Positions 1 to 6,304 of a DNA stretch of 6,806 nt are shown here, piece after piece (position 1 is the first letter of the stretch; each line of letters begins with the position of its first letter). Origin of the DNA: an uncultured Prevotella sp. (GTDB lineage Bacteria > Bacteroidota > Bacteroidia > Bacteroidales > Bacteroidaceae); NCBI GenBank assembly GCA_900553155.1, contig USCM01000108.1, positions 1 to 6,806 on the forward strand, read 5' to 3'. The notes beneath the pieces are model-generated. The model saw nothing but the letters and a program-made list of their open reading frames with translations. It had not been told where the DNA came from and ran no database searches. Made by a program: the position numbers and the translations under genes.

Positions 1-1215
1 TTGCGCTGCCCTAACGGCGACCTGCCCGTAACTCACCTATCAGGTGGCGAGCGCCGCCGTGTGGCTCTGTGCCGCCTGCTGCTTCAGAAGCCCGACGTGC
101 TGCTGCTCGACGAGCCTACCAACCACCTCGACGCCGAGAGCATCGACTGGCTTGAGCAGCACCTGCAGCAATATGAGGGCACCGTTATAGCCGTAACACA
201 CGACCGCTACTTCCTCGACGACGTTAGCGAGTGGATATTGGAGCTTGACCGTGGCGAGGGTATTCCTTGGCATGGCAACTACTCTTCTTGGCTTGAGCAA
301 AAGACCACGCGCATGATGCAGGAGGAGAAGCAGGCTTCAAAGCGCCGCAAGGCTCTTGAGCGCGAGCTCGAATGGGCACATATGGCTCCTAAGGCACGCC
401 AGGCAAAGGGTAAGGCGCGTCTTAACGCATACGAGCAGATGCTTGGTCAGGAGCAGAAGGAGCGCGAGGAGAAGCTTGAGATATTTATCCCTAACGGTCC
501 GCGTCTTGGCAACAAGGTTATCGAGGCACAGCACGTAAAGAAGGCGTTTGGCGACAAGGTGCTCTTCAACGACCTCAACTTTATGCTTCCGCCTAACGGC
601 ATCGTAGGCGTTATTGGTCCTAACGGTGCTGGTAAGACTACCCTATTCCGCATGATTATGGGTCTTGAGCAAGCCGATGGCGGCACATTCGAGGTGGGCG
701 AGACAGTGAAGCTTGCATACGTCGACCAGCAGCATAAGGACATCGACCCGAAGAAGTCGGTTTACGAGACCATCTCTCAGGGCAATGAGACCATACGTAT
801 GGGTGGACGCGACGTCAACGCACGTGCTTACATCTCACGCTTCAACTTTGCCGGTACCGACCAGTCGAAGCTCTGCGAGACCCTGTCGGGTGGCGAGCGC
901 AACCGCTTGCAGTTGGCTCTTGCCCTTAAGCAGGAAGGCAACGTGCTGTTGCTCGACGAGCCTACCAACGACATCGACGTAAACACATTGCGCGCGTTGG
1001 AGGAAGGTCTTGAGGGATTTGCAGGCTGTGCTGTGGTTATCAGCCACGACCGTTGGTTCCTCGACCGTATCTGTACCCACATCCTTGCATTCGAAGGCAA
1101 TGGCGAGGTGATCTTCTTCGAGGGCAGCTACTCTGACTATGAGATTAACAAGGCTCGCCGCCTTGGCAACGAGGACATCAAGAAAGGACGCTATCGCAAG
1201 CTGATGGACGACTAA
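1..1215 (+). CDS. ettA: EttA-type ABC-F ATPase (energy-dependent translational throttle), 3' part of gene
   Basis: This is a cytoplasmic ABC-F protein with tandem ATPase domains and no membrane segment. EttA binds the ribosomal E site and couples the ATP/ADP ratio to the first elongation steps. The 404 visible residues hold the end of ATPase domain 1: signature LSGGE (13-17), Walker B LLLDEP (34-39) and H-switch THDR (66-69). A charged linker follows at about 92-170, where the P-site tRNA interaction motif lies in this family. ATPase domain 2 is complete: Walker A GPNGAGKTT (206-214), signature LSGGE (295-299), Walker B LLLDEP (316-321) and SHDR (348-351). The phrases ELDRGEGIPW and NYSSWLEQK, and the tail through ISHDRWFLDR, closely match E. 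coli EttA as I recall it. E. coli EttA has 555 residues, so about 150 N-terminal residues, including the first Walker A, lie upstream. The TTG at position 1 is an internal Leu codon, not a start. The stop is TAA, and the hairpin begins 5 bases later. Confidence 0.95.
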   Translation: MRCPNGDLPVTHLSGGERRRVALCRLLLQKPDVLLLDEPTNHLDAESIDWLEQHLQQYEGTVIAVTHDRYFLDDVSEWILELDRGEGIPWHGNYSSWLEQKTTRMMQEEKQASKRRKALERELEWAHMAPKARQAKGKARLNAYEQMLGQEQKEREEKLEIFIPNGPRLGNKVIEAQHVKKAFGDKVLFNDLNFMLPPNGIVGVIGPNGAGKTTLFRMIMGLEQADGGTFEVGETVKLAYVDQQHKDIDPKKSVYETISQGNETIRMGGRDVNARAYISRFNFAGTDQSKLCETLSGGERNRLQLALALKQEGNVLLLDEPTNDIDVNTLRALEEGLEGFAGCAVVISHDRWFLDRICTHILAFEGNGEVIFFEGSYSDYEINKARRLGNEDIKKGRYRKLMDD

Positions 1216-1218
1216 CAC

Positions 1219-1257
1219 AAAAAGCCCACAAGTCTTGCGACCTGTGGGCTTTATTGT
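1219..1257. terminator. Bidirectional intrinsic terminator between ettA and pflB
   Basis: Arm AAAGCCCACA (1221-1230) pairs perfectly with TGTGGGCTTT (1243-1252), leaving a 12-base loop that can close by one further G-C pair. On the plus strand the stem is followed by TTTATTGTTAT. On the minus strand it is followed by a better T run, CTTTTTGTGTT. It is the only structure in the 59-base gap between the convergent stop codons of ettA (1215) and pflB (1275), so it can stop transcription from both sides. The minus-strand T tract suggests it works better for pflB. Confidence 0.88.
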
Positions 1258-1274
1258 TATATGATTTGAGAGTA

Positions 1275-3515
1275 TTACATACCCTGGTTGATTGTACGCG
1301 ACAATACGTCGAGCTGCTGTTCGCGTGTAAGCTTGACGAAGTTCACGGCGTAACCGCTGACACGGATAGTGAGCTGCGGATACTTCTCAGGATGCTCCAT
1401 AGCATCAAGAAGCAGGTTGCGGTCGAACACGTTGACGTTGATGTGCTGTCCACCAGTAGGTGTGAAGTAGCCGTCTAGCAACGACACGAGATTGGCCGAC
1501 TGCATATCCTTGGTCTTGCCAAGAGCCGAAGGCGAGATAGCGAAGGTATAAGAGATACCATCGCGTGAGTGCTGGAACGGAAGCTTGGCAACCGAAGCAA
1601 GAGCAGCAACAGCACCCTTGATGTCGCGTGCGTTCATTGGGTTGGCACCCGGAGCAAACGGAACACCCTTCTCACGACCGTCAGGTGTAGCACCTGTGTT
1701 GCGGCCATACACTACGTTAGATGTGATGGTGAGCAAACTCTGTGTAGGAACAGCGTCGCGGTAGGTGCGGTGCTGACGCAGATACTCCATAAACTTCTCT
1801 GTAATGTCAACAGCAATAGCGTCGGTCTCGTCGCAGTTGTTGCCAAACGGAGTATACTCGCCCTCCTCTATCTTATAGTCGACAGCCAAGCCCGACTCGT
1901 CGCGAACGATGCGAATCTTGCAGTGCTGCATGGCAGCAATAGAGTCGGCTACGATAGACAGGCCTGCAATACCGGTAGCGCGTGTACGCTCTACATCGCC
2001 ATCGTGCAATGACATCTCGAATGCCTCGTAGTCGTACTTGTCGTGCATGTAGTGGATAATCTTCAGAGCGTTGACGTATGTCTTGGCAAGCCAGCGCATC
2101 ATCTGCTCAAACTTAGGCATAAACTCCTCGTAGCTGAGGTAGTCGCCTGTGATAGGAGCAAAGCGAGGGCCAATCTGCTCGCCAGACATCTCGTCGCGTC
2201 CACCGTTGATAGCGTAGAGCATACACTTTGCAAGGTTGGCACGGGCGCCGAAGAACTGCATCTGCTTGCCTATCTTCATTGGCGATACGCAGCATGCAAT
2301 GCCATAGTCGTCGCCGAGGTCTGCACGCATAAGGTCGTCGTTCTCGTACTGGATGGCGCTTGTGTCGATGCTCACCTTTGCGCAATACTTCTTCCAAGAC
2401 TCCGGCAGACGCTCGCTCCAAAGCACTGTAAGGTTAGGCTCTGGCGAAGGCCCCATGTTGTAGAGAGTATGGAGGAAACGGTAGTCAGTCTTTGTAACCA
2501 TCGAACGGCCGTCGATGCCCATACCACCAATAGAAGCTGTAGCCCAGATTGGGTCACCAGAGAATAGGTCGTTGTACTCGGGAGTGCGGAGGAAACGAAC
2601 GATACGCAGCTTCATAATCATCTGGTCGATAAGCTCCTGTGCCTCTTCCTCTGTAAGGGTACCATTCTTCAGGTCGCGCTGGATGTAGATGTCGAGGAAC
2701 GCACAAACACGGCCAAGCGACATAGCGGCACCGTCCTGATCCTTAACAGCTCCAAGATAGCCGAAGTAAGTCCACTGAACAGCCTCACGAGCGTTGGTAG
2801 CCGGATGAGTGACGTCGAAACCATAAGCTGCACACATGCGCTCAAACTGCTTGAGAGCCTGTATCTGCTCAGAGATTTCCTCGCGCTGACGTACTATCTC
2901 CTCGGTAAACTCCTGGATGTCGATGCGCTTGAAGAAACGCTTCTTCTCCTCGATAAGGTTGGCTGTACCATAAAGCGCGATACGACGATAGTCGCCGATG
3001 ATACGACCACGGCCGTAAGCGTCAGGCAGACCAGTGATGATGTGGGCATGACGTGCAGCCTTGATGTCATCGTTATAAGCCGAGAAAACGCCCTCGTTGT
3101 GGGTCTTGCGATACTTGGTGAAGATAGTCTTTGTAGCAGGATCGAGCTCGTAGCCATACGACTTAAGAGCCTTCTCTACCATACGTATACCACCCTTCGG
3201 GAATATGCCACGCTTCAATGGCGCGTCGGTCTGCAAGCCGACAATAACCTCGCTGTCCTTATCTATATATCCAGCTCCATACGTGTCAATGCTCTGAGGC
3301 ATCTTTGTCTCGGCATCATAGACACCCTTTTCGCGCTCTACCTCAAACATCTTTGAGAGAACATCCCACAGATGAAGGGTGCGCTCGGTAGGACCTACGA
3401 GAAAGCTCTCGTCGCCATTGTATGCTTCGTAGTTAGCTTGGATAAAATCACGCACATCGATTTCGCGCTTCCAATTAGAACCTTTGAAATCACTTTGCAA
3501 ATTTTTAAGAACCAT
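1275..3515 (-). CDS. pflB: Pyruvate formate-lyase (formate C-acetyltransferase), glycyl radical enzyme
   Basis: This cytoplasmic enzyme converts pyruvate and CoA to acetyl-CoA and formate during anaerobic fermentation. The 746 residues are close to the 760 of E. coli PflB. The adjacent catalytic cysteines lie in GIACCVSPM (Cys408-Cys409). The glycyl radical motif RVSGYAV lies near the C-terminus, with the radical glycine at about Gly721. Conserved N-terminal blocks include VRDFIQANY, GDESFLVG, GLQTDAPLKR, FTKYRKTHNEGVF and TGLPDAYGRGRIIGDYRR, so this is true PFL rather than a diol dehydratase or another glycyl radical relative. The ATG at 3515 is the outermost in-frame start and has no clear Shine-Dalgarno sequence, as is usual in Bacteroidota. 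A sigma-type promoter lies about 50-80 bases upstream. The enzyme needs the radical-SAM activase PflA. No pflA follows, because a terminator and the convergent ettA lie directly downstream. No frameshift or missing catalytic residue is visible. Confidence 0.97.
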   Translation of the reverse strand: MVLKNLQSDFKGSNWKREIDVRDFIQANYEAYNGDESFLVGPTERTLHLWDVLSKMFEVEREKGVYDAETKMPQSIDTYGAGYIDKDSEVIVGLQTDAPLKRGIFPKGGIRMVEKALKSYGYELDPATKTIFTKYRKTHNEGVFSAYNDDIKAARHAHIITGLPDAYGRGRIIGDYRRIALYGTANLIEEKKRFFKRIDIQEFTEEIVRQREEISEQIQALKQFERMCAAYGFDVTHPATNAREAVQWTYFGYLGAVKDQDGAAMSLGRVCAFLDIYIQRDLKNGTLTEEEAQELIDQMIMKLRIVRFLRTPEYNDLFSGDPIWATASIGGMGIDGRSMVTKTDYRFLHTLYNMGPSPEPNLTVLWSERLPESWKKYCAKVSIDTSAIQYENDDLMRADLGDDYGIACCVSPMKIGKQMQFFGARANLAKCMLYAINGGRDEMSGEQIGPRFAPITGDYLSYEEFMPKFEQMMRWLAKTYVNALKIIHYMHDKYDYEAFEMSLHDGDVERTRATGIAGLSIVADSIAAMQHCKIRIVRDESGLAVDYKIEEGEYTPFGNNCDETDAIAVDITEKFMEYLRQHRTYRDAVPTQSLLTITSNVVYGRNTGATPDGREKGVPFAPGANPMNARDIKGAVAALASVAKLPFQHSRDGISYTFAISPSALGKTKDMQSANLVSLLDGYFTPTGGQHINVNVFDRNLLLDAMEHPEKYPQLTIRVSGYAVNFVKLTREQQLDVLSRTINQGM

Positions 3516-3563
3516 AAAATTTGTAGCTTTTTAAATAAATTAATATTAGTGTGTAATCTTCTG

Positions 3564-3594
3564 CAAAGATACTCTTATTTCTCCACTCACGCAA
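3564..3594 (-). promoter_or_regulatory. Predicted Bacteroidota-type promoter for pflB
   Basis: Read on the minus strand, a -33 TTG (complement of 3592-3594) is followed after 20 bases by TATCTTTG (complement of 3564-3571), an exact match to the TAnnTTTG -7 element of the Bacteroidota primary sigma factor. Transcription would begin near 3555-3558 and leave a leader of about 40 AT-rich bases before the pflB ATG. I saw no FNR-like TTGAT-N4-ATCAA palindrome nearby. The call rests on the motif alone. Confidence 0.7.
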
Positions 3595-3662
3595 GAAAAC
3601 CAGGCCCTATAGCATAAAAATCATCATTTGTTTGTAGTGGTTGGGCAAGGACAAGCTGTTTT

Positions 3663-3699
3663 CTAATTATTTTTTTGTAATTTTGTACACAATAATTAG
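3663..3699. repeat. 9-bp perfect inverted repeat bracketing the engB promoter
   Basis: CTAATTATT (3663-3671) is the exact reverse complement of AATAATTAG (3691-3699), with a 19-base spacer. The spacer contains the predicted -7 box at 3678-3685, and the right arm falls about where transcription should start. The geometry would suit an operator bound by a dimeric regulator, or a short hairpin in the DNA or early transcript. The arms are nearly pure A/T in an AT-rich region, so chance is a serious alternative. Confidence 0.4.
3678..3685 (+). promoter_or_regulatory. Predicted -7 promoter element of the engB-uup operon
   Basis: TAATTTTG matches the Bacteroidota -7 consensus TAnnTTTG exactly and sits 63 bases upstream of the engB ATG. 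No clean TTG lies at the usual -33 distance; only a T-rich TGTTTT at 3657-3662 is near, so that half is weak. The start point would be near 3690-3694, giving a leader of about 55-60 bases. No other full match was noticed between 3600 and 3748 on this strand. Confidence 0.55.
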
Positions 3700-3748
3700 T
3701 TAGACATATTTATTATACATATCATTTAGAAAATCCACCAAGATATAT

Positions 3749-4354
3749 ATGAACATAACAAAATCGGAATTCACAATATCATCGGCAACTGTAAGCCAGT
3801 GTCCAAAGGACACCAAGCACGAGTTTGCATTCATCGGCCGCTCCAATGTGGGCAAGTCGAGTCTTATCAATATGCTTTGCAACCACAAAGGTCTGGCAAA
3901 GACATCGGCTACACCGGGTAAGACTCTGCTTATAAACCACTTCATTATAAACAACGAATGGTACCTTGTAGACCTCCCTGGATACGGATTTGCCAAACGC
4001 TCCAAGAGTGTACAGAAGAAGCTCGACCAGATGATTACATCGTATATTCTGCAGCGCAAGCAGCTTGTCAACACCTTTGTGCTTATAGACATACGCCACG
4101 ATCCGATGAAGATTGATACCGACTTTATCAATTGGCTGGGCGAAAGTCAGGTGCCATTCTCCATCATTTTCACCAAAGCCGACAAGTTGGGACCGGTACG
4201 TGCCAAGCAGAATGCAGCCAAATGGATGAACACGCTAAAGGAGCAATGGGAGGAACTGCCACCCTACTTCATCACAAGCTCGGAGAAAAAGACCGGGCGC
4301 GACGAGGTGCTCGACTATATAGAAAACATACTGAAGGACATAGAACAGGAATAA
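3749..4354 (+). CDS. engB: Ribosome biogenesis GTPase EngB (YsxC/YihA family)
   Basis: This small cytoplasmic TRAFAC-class GTPase is needed for late assembly of the large ribosomal subunit in the bacteria studied, and is usually essential. The 201 residues match the normal family length of about 195-210. All G motifs are visible: G1 GRSNVGKS (30-37), a G2 region with the conserved TPGKT (55-59), G3 DLPGYG (75-80), G4 TKAD (142-145, the usual T/NKxD) and G5 around SSEKKTG (177-183). The sequence DLPGYGFAKRSK is diagnostic for EngB and separates it from Era, Der and Obg. The ATG at 3749 places G1 at the usual distance from the N-terminus; no strong Shine-Dalgarno sequence precedes it. Only 4 bases separate its TAA from the uup ATG, so the two genes should be co-transcribed and perhaps translationally coupled. 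Confidence 0.96.
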   Translation: MNITKSEFTISSATVSQCPKDTKHEFAFIGRSNVGKSSLINMLCNHKGLAKTSATPGKTLLINHFIINNEWYLVDLPGYGFAKRSKSVQKKLDQMITSYILQRKQLVNTFVLIDIRHDPMKIDTDFINWLGESQVPFSIIFTKADKLGPVRAKQNAAKWMNTLKEQWEELPPYFITSSEKKTGRDEVLDYIENILKDIEQE

Positions 4355-4358
4355 GAAG

Positions 4359-6137
4359 ATGACTCCATTACTCGACGTACAAAACGTCTCTAAACGTTTC
4401 GGCGCACACGTCCTGTTTGAGGACATATCTTTCTCCATAGGCGAAGGACAGCACGTCGGACTTATAGCAAAGAACGGAACTGGCAAGTCTACCCTACTGT
4501 CGCTACTCTCAGGTAAGGAAAGCGTCGACAGCGGAAGCATCATATTCCGCCGCGATATAAAGGTGGGCTTCCTTGAGCAGCAGCCTAAGTTCGACCCGGA
4601 GGAGTCGGTGCTTGACGCTTGCTTCAACCATAACGGCGACCCGGACAAGGTGCTCAAGGCAAAACAAGTGTTGACCCAGTTGCGCATAACCGACCTTAAC
4701 CAGCCTGTAGGCCAACTTAGCGGAGGACAGCAGAAACGAGTGGCTCTTGCAAACGTGCTGATAACCGAGCCCGACCTGCTTATTCTTGACGAACCTACCA
4801 ACCACCTCGACCTACAGATGATTGAGTGGCTTGAGGGATATCTGTCGCGTGGCAACAAAACGCTGCTTATGGTGACACACGACCGCTACTTCCTTGACCG
4901 TGTGTGCAACATCATACTCGAACTGGACAACCACTCCATATATACCTACCACGGCAACTTCCGCTACTATATGGAGAAACGACAAGAGCGTATAGACGCC
5001 ACACGTGCCGAGATAGCACGTGCCAACAACCTGTATAGACGAGAGCTTGAATGGATGCGCCGCCAACCGCAGGCACGCGGACACAAGGCACGCTACAGAG
5101 AAGAGGCTTTCTACGACCTTGAGACCAAGGCACGACAGCGTATTGAGGAACGACAGATGCGACTGAAATCGAAGAACGTGTACATCGGCTCTAAGATATT
5201 CGAATGTCAGTATGTGTCAAAAGCCTTTGACGACAAGATTATCCTGAAAGACTTCTACTACAACTTCCAGCGCTTCGAGAAGATGGGAATTGTTGGCAAC
5301 AACGGCACAGGCAAATCGACCTTCATCAAGATGCTGCTTGGAGAGGTACAACCCGACAGCGGTCGATTCGATATCGGCGACACGGTACGCTTCGGCTACT
5401 TCTCGCAGGACGGCATGAAGTTTAATGAGCAGCAGCGCGTAATAGACGTCATATCCGACATTGCCGAATACATCGACTACGGCGGAGGACAGCATATCAC
5501 AGCCGGACAACTGCTGCAACACTTCCTCTTCACACCCGAGCAGCAGTACGACTACGTATACAAACTATCGGGAGGCGAACAGCGCAAACTTTACCTTTGC
5601 ACGGTATTGATGCGCAACCCAAACTTCCTTGTGCTTGACGAGCCTACCAACGACCTCGATATCCAGACACTTGAAGTGCTTGAAGAGTATCTGCAAGACT
5701 ATCCGGGATGCGTCATTATCGTATCGCACGACCGCTTCTTCATGGACAAGATTGTAGACCATCTGCTTGTGTTCAACGGCGAAGGTGTAATAAAAGACTT
5801 CCCTGGCAACTATACTCAATACCGCGAATGGGAATCGCTTAAGCCAAAGGAAGCACAGAACGACAAGAAAACCGCAGATACCGACAAAAAGGAGAAACGC
5901 GAGTTTGTTGGCGAACAGCGCAGAAAGAAGACATACAAGGAGAAGTGCGAGTTTGAACAACTGGGCAAAGACATCGCCAAACTCGAACAAGAACAGAAAG
6001 AAATAGAAGAGGCATTGTGCAGCGGCACACTCTCTATAGACGAGCTTACGGAGAAGAGCAAACGACTGCCCGAAATAAAGGACGCTCTCGAAGAGAAAGA
6101 GATGAGATGGCTCGAACTATCAGAAATAGACGGATAA
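4359..6137 (+). CDS. uup: Uup-type ABC-F ATPase with C-terminal coiled coil
   Basis: This soluble tandem-ATPase protein of the ABC-F family is a ribosome-associated factor. E. coli Uup is linked to ribosome function and to precise excision of transposons. Domain 1 has Walker A-like AKNGTGKST (37-45), signature LSGGQ (120-124), Walker B LLILDEP (140-146) and THDR (173-176). An arginine-rich helical linker spans about 205-275. Domain 2 has GNNGTGKST (313-321), LSGGE (403-407), FLVLDEP (423-429) and SHDR (456-459). A lysine-rich spacer (about 495-525) leads to a charged coiled coil (about 525-590), the tail that marks Uup and is absent from EttA. The 592 residues are somewhat shorter than E. coli Uup (about 635). 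Ala37 replaces the usual first Walker A glycine. Both Walker B glutamates are present, so both sites should hydrolyse ATP. An AGGA at 4347-4350, inside the end of engB, lies 8 bases before the ATG and may act as a ribosome binding site. An antibiotic-resistance ABC-F is less likely given this tail and operon. Confidence 0.9.
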   Translation: MTPLLDVQNVSKRFGAHVLFEDISFSIGEGQHVGLIAKNGTGKSTLLSLLSGKESVDSGSIIFRRDIKVGFLEQQPKFDPEESVLDACFNHNGDPDKVLKAKQVLTQLRITDLNQPVGQLSGGQQKRVALANVLITEPDLLILDEPTNHLDLQMIEWLEGYLSRGNKTLLMVTHDRYFLDRVCNIILELDNHSIYTYHGNFRYYMEKRQERIDATRAEIARANNLYRRELEWMRRQPQARGHKARYREEAFYDLETKARQRIEERQMRLKSKNVYIGSKIFECQYVSKAFDDKIILKDFYYNFQRFEKMGIVGNNGTGKSTFIKMLLGEVQPDSGRFDIGDTVRFGYFSQDGMKFNEQQRVIDVISDIAEYIDYGGGQHITAGQLLQHFLFTPEQQYDYVYKLSGGEQRKLYLCTVLMRNPNFLVLDEPTNDLDIQTLEVLEEYLQDYPGCVIIVSHDRFFMDKIVDHLLVFNGEGVIKDFPGNYTQYREWESLKPKEAQNDKKTADTDKKEKREFVGEQRRKKTYKEKCEFEQLGKDIAKLEQEQKEIEEALCSGTLSIDELTEKSKRLPEIKDALEEKEMRWLELSEIDG

Positions 6138-6153
6138 AATATCCATAAATAAC

Positions 6154-6206
6154 AGAGCCAAGAGCAGGATGCGACAACAGCAACACCCTACTCTTGGCTC
6201 TTATCA
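6154..6206 (+). terminator. Intrinsic terminator after the engB-uup operon
   Basis: Arm AGAGCCAAGAG (6154-6164) pairs perfectly with CTCTTGGCTCT (6191-6201). After one C/A mismatch, three more pairs (AGG with CCT) extend the stem around an 18-base loop. The hairpin starts 17 bases after the uup stop. The downstream tract is only TTATCATG, so the U run is short; the long stem makes termination plausible and separates the operon from lplA. Confidence 0.75.
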
Positions 6207-6249
6207 TGTCAAAAATCCTTAACCCTCGAAAAAACACGACTAAAAACAC

Positions 6250-6278
6250 TTGCGAATGAATAAAAATGTGTAAGTTTG
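6250..6278 (+). promoter_or_regulatory. Predicted Bacteroidota-type promoter for lplA
   Basis: TTG (6250-6252) and TAAGTTTG (6271-6278) are 18 bases apart. The second is an exact match to the -7 consensus TAnnTTTG. Transcription would start near 6283-6287, leaving a leader of only about 20 bases before the ATG at 6305. The promoter lies downstream of the uup terminator, so lplA is likely its own transcription unit. It also decides between two in-frame lplA starts, because the upstream ATG at 6266 would not be in this transcript. Confidence 0.68.
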
Positions 6279-6304
6279 CATACGATACTTTAAAACCGGA
6301 ATCT

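Noticed and set aside
1..1215. TTG at position 1 as a true start of a short ABC-F protein
   Set aside because: The protein would lack the first Walker A and half of domain 1; the frame is open to the window edge and matches the middle of EttA, so it is an edge truncation.
835..1218. Minus-strand frames sharing the peptide VVGRLVEQQHV, also seen near 40-300 and in variant form at 4509-4805 and 5565-5990
   Set aside because: The recurring peptide is simply the reverse complement of the Walker B/D-loop codons of the four ABC domains, not a protein family.
2043..2567. 174-residue open frame on the plus strand inside pflB, and similar ones at 1569-2012 and 2805-3356
   Set aside because: They are antisense to a fully conserved pflB, have no family resemblance or promoter, and arise from the codon bias of the minus strand.
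3516..3748. Possible small RNA, riboswitch or tRNA in the divergent intergenic region
   Set aside because: No cloverleaf, no conserved riboswitch core and no GC-rich stem was found; the promoters and the AT-rich repeat account for what is visible.
4235..4858. 207-residue open frame on the minus strand across the engB-uup junction
   Set aside because: It spans two intact, well-recognised genes and has low-complexity Ser/Arg/Leu-rich sequence, as expected for a shadow frame.
4359..6137. Uup-like gene as an antibiotic-resistance ABC-F
   Set aside because: The C-terminal coiled coil, intact Uup order and operon with engB favour a housekeeping role; no leader-peptide attenuator precedes it.
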